Source: Leucobacter chromiiresistens
Lineage (GTDB): Bacteria; Actinomycetota; Actinomycetes; Actinomycetales; Microbacteriaceae
Direction: 5' to 3'
DNA length: 64,000 nucleotides
Assembly: GCF_900102345.1 (NCBI RefSeq)
Contig: NZ_FNKB01000001.1
Location: 868,001 to 932,000 of the forward strand
Shown here: piece after piece, positions 9,109-18,081 of the stretch
How the letters are laid out: every line of letters begins with the position of its first letter
Numbering within the stretch: position 1 is the first letter of the stretch
Program-made: the position numbers and the translations under genes
The notes under the pieces: model-generated
Database searches by the model: none
What the model was told of the DNA's origin: nothing
What the model saw: only the letters and a program-made list of their open reading frames with translations

Positions 9109-9525
9109 TTAAACCTCGAGCACTGCAGCGGAGTGCAAGGCTTGTTGGTTGTGCTTGCCTGCTGCTAGAAGGAACGACAGGTCGGGCAGTGGAGCTTCAA
9201 TTTCTTCGTCACGCATCATCGCGGAAATGATGATGCCAGCATTCTCGCTTTGGAAAAGAGCAGAAGTCCATCGACCTACGCGAACATGCATAAAGCTCAC
9301 TTGTGTGGCTCTCTCCGACCTTTGGGGGTTTCGACTCGTGTCTTCCAGCCCGCGTAGCACTTCTGTTCCGAGAAGCGATATCGGGAACGCGGACTTCACA
9401 AACTCTTCGCCTCGCTCTACGTTTTCCGCCAGAATCGCAACGTCACCTTCAGCTTCGGACCCACCGGCACCTTCGGCCGTGGATGGTAGATCAAAGTCGA
9501 GATCATCCACGCCCTTCGGTTTCAT
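9109..9525 (-). CDS. Hypothetical protein upstream of integrase
   Basis: A 138-aa acidic protein (145 aa if it starts at 9546) with no family I recognise. It starts MKPKGVDDLDFDLP and contains a segment RATQVSFMHVRVGRWTSALF followed by an acidic C-terminal half. It ends 3 bp before the integrase start and is divergent from the excisionase gene, so it belongs to the integration/excision control region of the island. A role in regulation of int is inference from position only. Confidence 0.6.
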   Translation of the reverse strand: MKPKGVDDLDFDLPSTAEGAGGSEAEGDVAILAENVERGEEFVKSAFPISLLGTEVLRGLEDTSRNPQRSERATQVSFMHVRVGRWTSALFQSENAGIIISAMMRDEEIEAPLPDLSFLLAAGKHNQQALHSAAVLEV

Positions 9526-9550
9526 TCGAAAAGTGTATCGGAACAAAAAC

Positions 9551-9574
9551 TACATGTACACTTTTCATGTACAT
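9551..9574. promoter_or_regulatory. Direct-repeat operator between divergent int and xis operons
   Basis: Two copies of ATGTACA (9554-9560 and 9567-9573) lie 13 bp apart in an AT-rich stretch; the first is part of the palindrome TACATGTA. They sit midway between the two divergent starts, the usual place for a lysogeny-type or excisionase operator. Confidence 0.5.
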
Positions 9575-9590
9575 AATGCTGAAGGGGGAT

Positions 9591-9794
9591 ATGGTGGGCG
9601 AACGGTTGCTAACTCCACAATCGCTTACGGAGCTCGTTCCGGGCACGACAGTCAGTTACTGGGCAGGGCTGCGTTTCAAGGCTTCAGGGCCAAAGTACTT
9701 GAAGCCGAGTCCCCGAAAAGTTTTATACGTCGAGGCGGACGTGCTTGCATGGCTGCGAAGTACTGAGCGCGGTGGTACTGCGGAAGTCGCCTGA
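9591..9794 (+). CDS. xis: Excisionase / AlpA-like HTH protein
   Basis: A 67-aa MerR-fold DNA-binding protein: LLTPQSLTELVPGTTVSYW is the HTH, and VLYVEADVLAWLRS is the conserved wing and terminal helix of HTH_17 excisionases. ATG 9591 was chosen because GAAGGGGG lies at optimal distance; a longer upstream reading overlaps the divergent operator. It probably directs integrase toward excision or regulates the divergent int operon. Confidence 0.8.
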   Translation: MVGERLLTPQSLTELVPGTTVSYWAGLRFKASGPKYLKPSPRKVLYVEADVLAWLRSTERGGTAEVA

Positions 9795-10221
9795 AGAGCG
9801 CCTTACCGTTGTGTGTATCCGCCTGCGAACGAAGCGGGTCGCATGGGGAACCGGTTAGCATGCGACTCATGTATGCATCGGCCATGAGCGTATTGCTCTG
9901 GTTAAGCGGGGCCTGAACAGTAGCGTCGCGACACTTATCTTGAGCCCGATTCATTCGATGAATTTGACAGCCACTCCGACTCCTGTGCTCAAAAAAATGG
10001 GAATCGGAGGGTAGCGACCAGCGGGAAACGTTCAGGGAATACGGACCAGGGGCGCGGGCCGATTCTTGCTGGCAAGGGCGACCTCCGCAGAAGGCCCCAG
10101 GCTCTGCGGAATCGATTACGTTCTCGACACCGAAGACAGGCGCCTCAGAGCTCCCCTCAACTCCGATGAAGGAGGCCGTACCCAAAGCTGCTCTTAGTCC
10201 CACGTGACCTGAAACAGAATC
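9795..10221. other. About 430 bp with no supported gene
   Basis: An open frame on the minus strand crosses the region, but it overlaps the excisionase on the other strand, has no recognisable domain and odd composition. I see no RNA gene or repeat. It may be decayed DNA between the integration module and the umuDC block. Confidence 0.5.
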
Positions 10222-10224
10222 TGA

Positions 10225-10443
10225 CAAAAGGTACAGCTCGGTGTAAAAGTGAGCGAAGAGCTGAAAGGCCGAGCGCGGGCTGCGTATAAGGAAGCCTCGT
10301 ATCACGAAGATGTGTCCACCTTCCATCAATTCGTGTCGCAGGCGCTCGAAGCTGAAATCCACCGCATCGAACTTGCCTACAACAGCGGAGAACGCCTCCA
10401 GCCGCGTGCAGAGCACCTCCGCCGGGGCAGACCCGCACGCTAG
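10225..10443 (+). pseudogene. Remnant of a ParB-like ribbon-helix-helix centromere-binding protein
   Basis: The frame reads KVQLGVKVSEELKGRARAAY, then STFHQFVSQALEAEIHRIELAYNSG and a GRP ending. This is the C-terminal RHH signature of small actinobacterial plasmid ParB proteins. The frame is closed by TGA at 10222 and has no good start before GTG 10249, so the N-terminal half is missing. It suggests a plasmid ancestor for this block. No parA is visible. Confidence 0.6.
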
Positions 10444-10455
10444 CCGTCAGAGACG

Positions 10456-10665
10456 TCAGAACCCCTCGCTGCCAAGCCGGCGCGAGGGGTTCGTCGTTGC
10501 CTTCATGAACTGACGCACCAACGCGCGCTTCTTGAGGAAATACGCATGCCGTTCGAGCTCGCCCGCCGCATACTGTGCTTCGAGTTCCGCGAGGGTCTCA
10601 TCGGCTGCCGCCGCGTCAAACCGGGAACGGTCCTGCCCGAAATCATCACTCGATCTAATCTTCAT
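10456..10665 (-). CDS. Small protein encoded downstream of umuC
   Basis: A 69-aa protein, overlapping the end of umuC by 4 bp (ATGA), with helix LAELEAQYAAGELERHAYFLKKRALVRQFMKA, resembling short SHOCT-like oligomerisation helices. It is coupled to umuC and was probably the third gene of the SOS operon; with umuC broken, its translation is likely impaired. Function unknown. Confidence 0.6.
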   Translation of the reverse strand: MKIRSSDDFGQDRSRFDAAAADETLAELEAQYAAGELERHAYFLKKRALVRQFMKATTNPSRRLGSEGF

Positions 10666-11669
10666 GCTTTCGCCTCACACATCTCATCCCAATGCGTTGT
10701 GGCACGCCTGGACAGCATCTCTCGTTTCATCGTCCATACCGGAGCGCCCTGGAGCCCGCCACGGCCGATCCCAATCGCGCGCGGGCCGAGCTTCTGAGTG
10801 ATCGCATCGAGCGTTTCCCCGATCCGTCGACCCTCATACTCTGACTCGAACAAAGCCAGGGGAGTGACGTTCGTCTTGGTCTGCAACCCCGTGAGCACGA
10901 CCCCCGCTCGCACGTACTCAGAGCCGGGCCGAATCTTCGGGAGCACCGCGAACGCTGCCTTCGATATCCCGATCGGGCCATCTGTCTCGGTCGACATCCC
11001 AACTGCGACGTGCGCGGTGTGGAACTCTCTTTCCCGGAATCGGCTCGTCGACGCCCACGCGGACACGATGCCAGCTACCAGGCCTTTCTCTCGGAGACGC
11101 GTGCTCGCGCGCTGCGCGTATATCGAGAACACCTGCTGCATCCCCTCGCGCGTCGACACAGCCCGCGAGAACGAACGGGAGAAGATCAACTGATCCTTAT
11201 GGGGTGGCTGCTCCTCGAGCGGGATGCACGGGATGCCCCGCAGCTCGAGCACGGTGCGCTCCATCACGACGGAGAACTTCTTCCTGATCCACTTCGCGTC
11301 AGCATTGCGGAGATCTTTCGCGGTGAAGATGCTCATCGCAGCGAGGCGCTTCCCGGTGCGGCCGGCAATGCCCCAGAGGTCGGTCGTTTTCGTGCCCGCG
11401 AGAATACGTTCCAACCAGTCGGGGGAGTACGCCCCCAAATGGCACACACCGCCCAGTGAGAGGTCGGCCTTCGCGCCCCGCGAGGCGAGCTTCGCTTGTG
11501 TCTTTGACGGGGCGATGCCGACACGGACGGGGATCCCGGTGCAGCGCAGTACCTCGGCGCGGATCTCGTGCCCAATCGCGGTGAGCTCGGAGACCGTGCC
11601 GTGCATCCCGATGAAGGACTCGTCGATCGAATACACCTCCTGCCACGCGGAGTACCTGCCGATGATCTC
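10662..11669 (-). pseudogene. umuC: umuC, third (3') fragment: Y-family DNA polymerase
   Basis: 335 codons from EIIGRYSAWQEVYSIDES to the stop: catalytic Asp-Glu of the palm, thumb and little-finger domains of a translesion DNA polymerase. The N-terminal 85 codons lie at 27244-27053 and 18144-18082. The junction at 11669/11670 is where UmuC similarity stops. Joined, the three segments give a 420-residue UmuC in frame. This fragment alone lacks the first catalytic Asp and must be inactive. Confidence 0.92.
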
Positions 11670-11729
11670 TACTGGTAGCTACGATTGTTGCCGAGTCGCG
11701 TATTCGGGAGTCGGCGAACGTGGAGACTG

Positions 11730-11756
11730 TTCAGTCGTTACTGTATAGTTCATTGC
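11730..11756 (+). promoter_or_regulatory. CmtR-type promoter/operator, probably leaderless
   Basis: Contains TTCAGTC, then CTGTATAGTTCA directly before the start ATG 11757. Almost the same sequence sits at the same distance before the second cmtR gene (34828-34854). TATAGT as -10 would put transcription start at or next to the ATG, so translation would be leaderless. The conserved block is the likely CmtR operator. Confidence 0.65.
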
Positions 11757-12116
11757 ATGCTGACCATTGCTTCTCGCCTCGACGTCATGAACCGGCTGGG
11801 CCGCGCCATGGCCGACCCGTCCCGCTCCCGAATCCTGATGACCCTGCTGGACGGGCCGAGCTATCCGGCCGTGCTGTCGCGCGAGCTGGAGCTGACCCGC
11901 TCGAACGTGTCGAACCATCTGACGTGCCTGCGCGACTGCGGGATCGTGGTCGCCGAGCCGGAGGGTCGGCAGACCCGGTACGAGATCGCCGACCCGCACC
12001 TCGCTGCGGCGCTGACGACGCTGGTGGACGTGACGCTGGCGGTAGACGAGAGCGCGCCGTGCGTCGATCCCGGGTGCTCCGTGCCGGGCTGCTGCGGGAC
12101 GGAGGCGAAGGCATGA
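11757..12116 (+). CDS. cmtR: CmtR-like ArsR-family Cd/Pb sensor repressor
   Basis: A 119-aa winged-helix repressor that should release DNA on binding Cd or Pb. The HTH is TRSNVSNHLTCLRDCG (about residues 45-65), containing the CLRDC pair, and the C-terminus has several Cys (APCVDPGCSVPGCC). This matches the CmtR ligand set of recognition-helix Cys plus C-terminal Cys. No ribosome site precedes ATG 11757. Its stop overlaps the ATPase start (ATGA), so the two are coupled. Confidence 0.88.
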   Translation: MLTIASRLDVMNRLGRAMADPSRSRILMTLLDGPSYPAVLSRELELTRSNVSNHLTCLRDCGIVVAEPEGRQTRYEIADPHLAAALTTLVDVTLAVDESAPCVDPGCSVPGCCGTEAKA

Positions 12117-14083
12117 GCGCGGCATGCGGCTGCGACCACGACGCCCCCGTCGCCGTGGAGGAGAGCGAAGAAGTCGAACGCCCCTGGTGGCGCGATCCCG
12201 CGATCCTCGTGCCCGTCGCCTCGGGTGTCTTCTTCCTGGCCGGGCTGATCACCGAATGGACGGCCGGGGAGAGCGCCGCCGCCGGGATCACTGCACTGGC
12301 GCTGTTGTGGATCGGCCTGCTACTCGGCGCGTGGACGTTCGTCCCGGGCGCGCTGCGCGGCCTGTTCACCAAGGGCAAGCTGGGCATCTCGCTCCTGATG
12401 ACGATCAGCGCCGTCGGCGCGGTGATCCTCGGCTACGTCGAGGAAGCCGCCGCCCTGGCGTTCCTCTACTCCATCGCCGAGGCCCTGGAGGACAAGGCGA
12501 TGGACCGCGCCCGGTCGGGGCTTCGGGCACTGCTGAGGCTCGTCCCCGAGACGGCGACGGTCGTCCGGGGCGATACCGCGGTCGAGGTGCCCGCCCGCGA
12601 CGTCAAGGCCGGGGATGTCCTGCGGGTGAGGCCCGGCGAGCGGGTCGCCACCGACGGCACCGTGGCAGCGGGTCGCAGCAGCCTGGACACTTCGGCGATC
12701 ACCGGGGAGTCGATTCCCGTGGACGTCGGGGTCGGCGACGAGGTCGCCGCCGGGTCGATCAACGCCTCCGGCGCGCTGGAGATCACCGCCACCGCCGACG
12801 GCGCGGACAACTCGCTGACAACCCTGGTCGGCCTGGTCGAGCAGGCCCAGCAGGACCGCGGCCAGCGTGCTCGGCTCGCCGACCGGATCGCCCGACCCCT
12901 GGTGCCCGGCGTGATGGTCCTCGCCGTGCTGGTCGGGGTGCTCGGCTCCCTGCTCAGTGGCGACCCGCAGACCTGGATCACCCGCGCCCTGGTCGTGCTC
13001 GTGGCCGCCTCGCCATGCGCGCTGGCCATCGCTGTGCCCGTGACCGTGGTGTCGGCGATCGGAGCCGCAAGCAAGTTCGGCGTCATCATCAAGAGCGGGG
13101 CCGCGTTCGAGCGCCTCGGCTCCCTGCGCCGGATCGCCGTCGACAAGACCGGCACTCTGACGCGCAACGAGCCCGCGGTGACCGATGTCGCCACGATTCC
13201 CGGGGTCGCCCGCGACGACGTGCTGGGCTGGGCCGCGGCTCTGGAGGAGAACAGCACGCATCCGCTCGCGACGGCGATCACCAGCGCCGCTCCCGGCGCG
13301 CCTACGGCGTCCGAGGTGACCGAGCAGCCCGGGCATGGCGTGACCGGGCAGGTGGACGGCCACGAGATCGCGGTCGGAAGCCCGCGATGGATCGCCCCCG
13401 ACGGGCTGGCCGAGCAGGTCGCCGCTATGGAGGCCGACGGGCAGACCTGCGTCATGGTCGCTCGCGACGGGAGTGTGGTCGGTGTGATCGGTGTCCGCGA
13501 CGAGCTGCGCCCCGAGGCCCCCGAGGCCGTCGCCGCTCTTCAGGCGCAGGGCGTCGAGGTCGTCATGCTCACCGGCGACAACGCCCGCACCGCGGCCGCG
13601 CTCGCCCGGATCGCGGGCATTTCGGACGTCCGCGCCGAGCTGCGCCCGGAGGACAAGGCCGCCGAGGTCACCGCGTCGGTGGCGCAACGCCCGACCGGCA
13701 TGATCGGCGACGGTATCAACGACGCGCCCGCCCTGGCGTCCGCCACGGTCGGCATCGCGATGGGCGCGACCGGCTCCGACGCCGCGATCGAGTCCGCCGA
13801 CGTCGCCTTCACCGGCCACGACCTCAGGTTGATCCCGCAGGCGCTCGGGCACGCCCGCCGCGGACGGGCGATCATGAACCAGAACATCGTGCTGTCGCTG
13901 GCGATCATCGCCGTGCTCCTGCCGCTGGCCATCACCGGGATCCTGGGCCTGGCGGCCGTCGTGCTGGTCCACGAGGTCGCCGAGGTTGTCGTCATCGCCA
14001 ACGGCCTGCGTGCTGCCCGTGCGAAGAGGGTAGCGCTGACCGCGTCAGTCGACTCGCGCGCGGACTCCCCAGTAAGAGTCTGA
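12113..14083 (+). CDS. Heavy-metal P1B-type ATPase (SPC type), Cd/Zn/Co efflux
   Basis: A 656-aa efflux pump without an N-terminal HMA domain but with a short Cys/His N-terminus (CGCDHD). Motifs: TGES (about 197), metal site Ser-Pro-Cys (300-302), phosphorylation DKTGTLT (D344), STHPLA, and GDGINDAPAL (about 532). The SPC motif in place of CPC is typical of the P1B-4 group (Co/Zn/Cd). The cmtR-ATPase pair resembles cmtR-ctpG of mycobacteria. It is paralogous to the pump at 36243-38297. Exact metal is not certain; Cd is the best guess from CmtR. Confidence 0.9.
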   Translation: MSAACGCDHDAPVAVEESEEVERPWWRDPAILVPVASGVFFLAGLITEWTAGESAAAGITALALLWIGLLLGAWTFVPGALRGLFTKGKLGISLLMTISAVGAVILGYVEEAAALAFLYSIAEALEDKAMDRARSGLRALLRLVPETATVVRGDTAVEVPARDVKAGDVLRVRPGERVATDGTVAAGRSSLDTSAITGESIPVDVGVGDEVAAGSINASGALEITATADGADNSLTTLVGLVEQAQQDRGQRARLADRIARPLVPGVMVLAVLVGVLGSLLSGDPQTWITRALVVLVAASPCALAIAVPVTVVSAIGAASKFGVIIKSGAAFERLGSLRRIAVDKTGTLTRNEPAVTDVATIPGVARDDVLGWAAALEENSTHPLATAITSAAPGAPTASEVTEQPGHGVTGQVDGHEIAVGSPRWIAPDGLAEQVAAMEADGQTCVMVARDGSVVGVIGVRDELRPEAPEAVAALQAQGVEVVMLTGDNARTAAALARIAGISDVRAELRPEDKAAEVTASVAQRPTGMIGDGINDAPALASATVGIAMGATGSDAAIESADVAFTGHDLRLIPQALGHARRGRAIMNQNIVLSLAIIAVLLPLAITGILGLAAVVLVHEVAEVVVIANGLRAARAKRVALTASVDSRADSPVRV

Positions 14084-14124
14084 CCTTCGGACCAAGCCCA
14101 CGACGCTCTTGAGAGGAGCTCGAT

Positions 14125-14457
14125 ATGGAGATCACGATTCAGTCCTTCGACGGCTGCCCGAATCGTGACCTGCTGGAGCAGCGGCTTGCTCAGGCGCTCA
14201 ACAGTTGCGGCGGGGACGTGACGATCGCCCATCATTCGGTGGAAACGCCCGAGGACGCGGCACGGGTAGGCTTCCGGGGCTCCCCGACGGTCCTTATCGA
14301 TGGAGTTGACCCGTTCGCCGAGGGGCATGCTTTCGTCGGTCTCGCCTGCAGGGTCTATCGGACTGCCGATGGCCCGTCCGGGTCTCCGAGCGTCGCACAG
14401 CTCCGTGCTGCGATCAAGGACGCGACGACAGGGCAGGGTGAAGGCAGTGCGCTTTAA
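14125..14457 (+). CDS. Small thioredoxin-fold protein of metal-resistance cassettes
   Basis: A 110-aa protein with FDGCPN near the N-terminus, a single redox-type Cys, and VGFRGSPTVLIDGVDPF, the cis-Pro segment of thioredoxin-like folds. It continues with the LACRVYRT motif often seen in proteins next to mer and cad genes, sometimes labelled alkylmercury-lyase-like. GAGAGGAGCTCGAT precedes ATG 14125. Third gene of the cmtR operon; it probably handles metal thiolates, but activity is unproven. Confidence 0.7.
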   Translation: MEITIQSFDGCPNRDLLEQRLAQALNSCGGDVTIAHHSVETPEDAARVGFRGSPTVLIDGVDPFAEGHAFVGLACRVYRTADGPSGSPSVAQLRAAIKDATTGQGEGSAL

Positions 14458-14508
14458 GTGAGGTCTGCCTTCGTCGGCGGTGGAGGTCAGACTGGGCGCG
14501 GGGAGCGG

Positions 14509-16470
14509 TCAGTCTGCCTTGGAACGGAGATCTGGATACTCCGTCCAGTCCCCTCCGGCGAGGCGTCCCCAAGCGGCTGCCGCGGCGGGAGTGATGCCGA
14601 GCAGGTCGGAGACGATGCGGGGATGCATCTGACGGCTGAGCTCGATAAGCGCTGTCGTGCGGGCGCTCCCTGAGCGCAGGCCTTCGTCACGGAGCCGTCG
14701 GCTGATCGGTCCGGGTGTGAGGTGGTGGCCGGGATTGCGGCCGGGGAAGAGCCACGCCTCCGGGCGCTGCATGGTTCTCTCGACGAGCGCGACGATCGCT
14801 TCTCCGAGGATCTCTGGTAGCTCGATGGGTTCGGTCCCGATGGTGAGCTTCACGGGCCGTGAGGTCGCGTCGACCTGATCTCGGGTGAGCGTGACGATGC
14901 GGGTGAGATGGAGGCCGTAGAGCAGCACGAGCAGTCCAGCGGCTCGGGTACTCGGGTCCACTGATGGATCGGTGAGGAATCGCCGAGCCATCTGCCACCG
15001 GTGATCAGAGGCGTAGTCGCGGCCCTCCAGGCGACTGATTCGGAACTCGACCTTGAGGGTGCTCAGCCGGTGGCGTCGGAGCCAGCGAGTGAACGGCGCG
15101 AGCGCATCCCGTTGGCTTGGAGAATCGGTGACGTAGGCGTCGAGGGACCGTTGGGGGAACGTCGCGAGAGTCTCCTTCCGCGACCGGATCTCCTGGAGCA
15201 ACGCGGCGCAATACTTCATCGCTGCTCGCTGCTTCTGAAAGCCCGACGCAGATCGAGACCGGCTCCCGGGAGTTGACCGGAATGCTCGGGTGGACCGCAG
15301 AAGCTCCCAGGTGCAGTACCGGCGCAAGATCAGTCGATCCTCGACATCTTCGATTCCGGGAAGCCAGTGTTCAAGCCAATGATCGAAACGAGCGACCTCG
15401 ACATCCAGCTCGGGCAGCACGCCAGCGCGGACCAGAAGCGACAGCAAGAACGCGACTGACTGGCCGGATTGTGCTCTGGTGATGATCGCGTCGGCGGTGA
15501 GGGACACGGTTCCGTCCGCGAGTTCCCGGAGCACCGTCGCGCACTTGCTCTTGTGCAACCAGCGTTCGAGCGAAACCGCGCTGCCATGGTGCGTGATCAG
15601 GTACTCTGCGAGCGGCTGCAGCTCGGCACGAATCCCTCCCGCCTCATCCGCAAGGAGCTGCCGGATCGCGATCGGCCGGCGGCACTCGACGCAGAGGTGA
15701 TGCTTGCGGATCTCTTCGATCGAGCCGCATCCAGGACACGCCATCGTGATCGGCGAGCCCGCGCACTCGGCGCAGACCTTCTGACCGTTCATGAATCCAG
15801 TGAGGAACACCTTGCGTCCGCATTCAGGGCAGGGCTGCGGTGAACGCATCGCGTAGTAGCAGCGGGCGCAGACCCGCCGACCGTCAATGTGCGTGGCGAC
15901 GCGGCCAGGCTCTCCGCAGAGCCCGCAGGTCTTGATCGGCGCGGTGTAGCAGCCCAGGCAGATGAGCTCGGGGCGACGGACGACAATGGTCGCGCGTTGC
16001 CCGCACCGTGAGCAGTCGTCGAACGATCGAGGATCGGCACGCCAGCATTCACGGCAGTAACGCCGCCCGTCGATCGTGCGCTGCACCGGTCGGACGCGAC
16101 CGCATGTCGCGCAGGCGACGGACCGGGCGTTCCGTTCGCACCGGGAACAATGCCGACCGCCGGTCGGTGTCTTGTGGGGCATGCGCACCGCGCGTCCACA
16201 CGACTCGCAGGTTGGCAGCACGATTGTGTCTGTTCCTTCGTCGACAAGCGCGTGGGCCAGGTCTTGGACCGTCACCGGGACGTTCCGGTGCTTCCCTTCG
16301 AGGACCCCGGGCTGCTTGATGAGTGCGAGCTCGAGCAGCCGTTGTGTCAGCGGCACGGGTGCGACCGCCACCACGATCTCCGCTAGGCGTTCGGTCTGAA
16401 TCTGGGGGACGATCGGACGGACGAGAGCGACGATTTCTGCGATTCTCGGCTCCTGCGGGGGCTTTGCCAC
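14509..16470 (-). CDS. TnpB-like protein of transposon A: zinc-ribbon array plus recombinase-like C-terminus
   Basis: A 653-aa protein with about six CxxC...CxxC zinc ribbons between residues 85 and 280 (CESCG, CATCG, CSRCG, CGLCG, CPECG, CPGCG). A helical region follows, then a C-terminal segment resembling a tyrosine-recombinase catalytic fold (LLVLLYGLHLTRIVTLTRDQV; GHHLTPGPISRRL; LLGITPAAAAAWGR...YPD). The His-x-x-Arg box is not recognisable, so catalysis is doubtful. The homologue in transposon B has about ten ribbons. It follows the HTH gene with only 6 bp between. Likely a DNA-reading partner of the catalytic recombinase. Confidence 0.75.
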   Translation of the reverse strand: MAKPPQEPRIAEIVALVRPIVPQIQTERLAEIVVAVAPVPLTQRLLELALIKQPGVLEGKHRNVPVTVQDLAHALVDEGTDTIVLPTCESCGRAVRMPHKTPTGGRHCSRCERNARSVACATCGRVRPVQRTIDGRRYCRECWRADPRSFDDCSRCGQRATIVVRRPELICLGCYTAPIKTCGLCGEPGRVATHIDGRRVCARCYYAMRSPQPCPECGRKVFLTGFMNGQKVCAECAGSPITMACPGCGSIEEIRKHHLCVECRRPIAIRQLLADEAGGIRAELQPLAEYLITHHGSAVSLERWLHKSKCATVLRELADGTVSLTADAIITRAQSGQSVAFLLSLLVRAGVLPELDVEVARFDHWLEHWLPGIEDVEDRLILRRYCTWELLRSTRAFRSTPGSRSRSASGFQKQRAAMKYCAALLQEIRSRKETLATFPQRSLDAYVTDSPSQRDALAPFTRWLRRHRLSTLKVEFRISRLEGRDYASDHRWQMARRFLTDPSVDPSTRAAGLLVLLYGLHLTRIVTLTRDQVDATSRPVKLTIGTEPIELPEILGEAIVALVERTMQRPEAWLFPGRNPGHHLTPGPISRRLRDEGLRSGSARTTALIELSRQMHPRIVSDLLGITPAAAAAWGRLAGGDWTEYPDLRSKAD

Positions 16471-16476
16471 CGCGGA

Positions 16477-16812
16477 CTACTTCGTGCGCGGCCGGCGGAT
16501 GGTGGCGCGGACCGGACGCAGATCGCCGATCGACCCGCGCGTTGCTTCCTCGCCCACCGCGACCGGGACGGCCGCCTCGCGGCGCGTGATCGTCACGAGG
16601 TCATCGAGCGAGCACTCCAGCGCATCGCAGAGCGCCGCGAGGACGTCGAGGCGCACTCGCTGCGGCGGTTGCGTCACCAGCCGGTAGACCTGCTCACGCG
16701 AGAGGTCGACGCCGCGATCCTCGAGCAGCGGCTTCAGCTTGGAGGTCTGGAAGATCCCGCGCGATGCCATCACGCTTCGCAGGTTCCACCCGGTCTCGAG
16801 CTCAACGGTCAT
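16477..16812 (-). CDS. Xre/Cro-like HTH protein of transposon A
   Basis: A 111-aa protein: FQTSKLKPLLEDRGVDLS and VYRLVTQPPQRVRLDVLAALCDALECSLDDLV form a Cro/C1-type helix-turn-helix, followed by a basic tail. It overlaps the end of the recombinase gene by 11 bp and leads into the zinc-ribbon gene. The Tn554 protein TnpC has a similar size. Either an accessory DNA-binding subunit or an autoregulator. Confidence 0.8.
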   Translation of the reverse strand: MTVELETGWNLRSVMASRGIFQTSKLKPLLEDRGVDLSREQVYRLVTQPPQRVRLDVLAALCDALECSLDDLVTITRREAAVPVAVGEEATRGSIGDLRPVRATIRRPRTK

Positions 16813-17920
16813 CTGCTTCTCCTTCGATGAGGGCCCTCAGCGCCTCGGCGAGCACTCGGTTCTTGTAGTCGGAGCTGACGGATGCGTAGATCGACGTCGT
16901 TGACGCGTGCATATGCCCGACCTGTTCCTGGACGAAGCGGTCGGCATACCCGAACTCCAGAAGGTGCGTGACGTAGGAATGACGGAGGCTGTGCAGCGTC
17001 AGATCCTTCGACAGGCCGGCCTCGTCGCGCAGCTCCGCGAACCTCCGGTCGAGATAGCCAGCCGACAACCGAGTCCGCCGCTCGGTCACCCAGAGCGCAT
17101 CCAGACCGTCACCCGGAGCAAACCGGTCGCGGGCCTGCTCGAGCCATTGCTGCATGCCAGGCACCCACCAGTTGAACTCCGGCACCAGCAGCACCGTCCG
17201 CCGCCTCGGCGCGCCTCCGCCGGCCGCTTTCGCCCACCGCACGTGGATCGCGCCGTAACGCCCCCACTGCCGCATCTTCGCGTTGTGGTGCAGATCGACC
17301 GTGTCCAGCATCACGGCCTCGGTCCGGCGCAGACCGAACGCATAGACCGTCTTCAGCAACTGCGCATCCCGCAACGCGCCGAGCGCACCCTTCCGCCCCG
17401 ACGTCACAAGCATTTCCACCCGCGCATCCGCAGTGTCGAACAGCCGCTCGACCTCGTCGTACGTGAACGGGCGACGCTTCCCATCGCCCTCGAACTCGAA
17501 CCGATGCGCGACCGTGTTCCACGGGAGACACACCTGCGACGGCACCTCGCCGAACTCCCGATCGCAGATCGCCATCCAGTCGTACAACGGGTTCGTGAGG
17601 TAGTCGCAGAACCCGCGGATCGCTCCGTGGTGATGCCGCAGCGTCGACAACGCCCGAACGCTCGACGCGGCCTCGGCCGTGAACTCATCGACATCGGCGA
17701 CCGTCCACCGCCACGGCGGCTTGTCCGCGAAATCACGGAAGCGCGTCACCGTCGCCAAACGGTTCTTGATGGTCTGCTCACGCAGCCCGCGAGACAGCTG
17801 CTGATTCCGCCAGCCGTCCACCATCGCGCCGAAGACCTGCTGCTCCGGGTTCGCCAACGTCACGTTCGACGCCGATGTGATCAGCCGAAGCGCCGCAGGA
17901 GACCCGCCAAAATCTTGCAT
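16802..17920 (-). CDS. Tyrosine recombinase (TnpA-like) of transposon A
   Basis: A 372-aa catalytic recombinase with N-terminal core-binding domain (about 25-125) and catalytic domain. Signatures: FGLRRTEAVML (Arg I), LHSLRHSYVTHL (His-x-x-Arg), VQEQVGHMHASTTSIY (Gly-His and nucleophile Tyr). ATG 17920 was chosen over the upstream TTG codons because it gives 372 aa, the same length as the transposon B homologue. This ATG lies inside the TTGCA-N5-TGCAA palindrome, suggesting autorepression. Confidence 0.9.
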   Translation of the reverse strand: MQDFGGSPAALRLITSASNVTLANPEQQVFGAMVDGWRNQQLSRGLREQTIKNRLATVTRFRDFADKPPWRWTVADVDEFTAEAASSVRALSTLRHHHGAIRGFCDYLTNPLYDWMAICDREFGEVPSQVCLPWNTVAHRFEFEGDGKRRPFTYDEVERLFDTADARVEMLVTSGRKGALGALRDAQLLKTVYAFGLRRTEAVMLDTVDLHHNAKMRQWGRYGAIHVRWAKAAGGGAPRRRTVLLVPEFNWWVPGMQQWLEQARDRFAPGDGLDALWVTERRTRLSAGYLDRRFAELRDEAGLSKDLTLHSLRHSYVTHLLEFGYADRFVQEQVGHMHASTTSIYASVSSDYKNRVLAEALRALIEGEADDR

Positions 17921-17929
17921 TAGATGCAA
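17915..17929. promoter_or_regulatory. Palindrome TTGCA-N5-TGCAA at recombinase start (transposon A, internal copy)
   Basis: Reads TTGCATTAGATGCAA on the + strand, perfectly symmetrical except for the central bases, and overlaps the recombinase start codon. A matching site lies near the element end (18055-18069). Likely bound by a transposon protein. Confidence 0.6.
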
Positions 17930-18054
17930 CAAAGTATGGGGCAGTGCATCACCGTGTCAGGTCGATACCCCGCAACCGCACCATCTCGCTTGCTAAGGTC
18001 AGGGCAGTTCGGCACCGAGAGCGGCCAATAGTCGTCGTTTGCAAGCATGAACAG

Positions 18055-18069
18055 TTGCATCTCTTGCAA
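18055..18069. promoter_or_regulatory. Terminal TTGCA-N5-TGCAA site of transposon A
   Basis: Inverted repeat TTGCA-TCTCT-TGCAA, with one more matching base pair on each side, exactly 12 nt from the umuC junction at 18081/18082. It has the same geometry as the terminal site of transposon B, so it is the likely recombinase binding site at this end. Confidence 0.65.
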
Positions 18070-18081
18070 CATGCGATGGTT

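Larger units (their letters stand above)
11670..18081. mobile_element. Tn554-like transposon A (cadmium/metal ATPase cargo), inserted in umuC
   Basis: A 6412-bp segment whose removal restores the umuC frame. The recombinase end is at 18081 and the cargo end at 11670. The cargo end starts TACTGGTAG; the recombinase end has TTGCA-N5-TGCAA beginning 12 nt inside. Cargo (cmtR, ATPase, thioredoxin-like) reads from the outer end and converges on the recombinase trio. No target duplication is visible. Gene sizes (372, 111, 653 aa) recall Tn554 TnpA, TnpC, TnpB, but order and domains differ. Confidence 0.88.

Noticed and set aside
9676..10416. A 246-codon minus-strand frame
   Set aside because: Overlaps the excisionase and the ParB remnant on the other strand, no domain, poor codon pattern.
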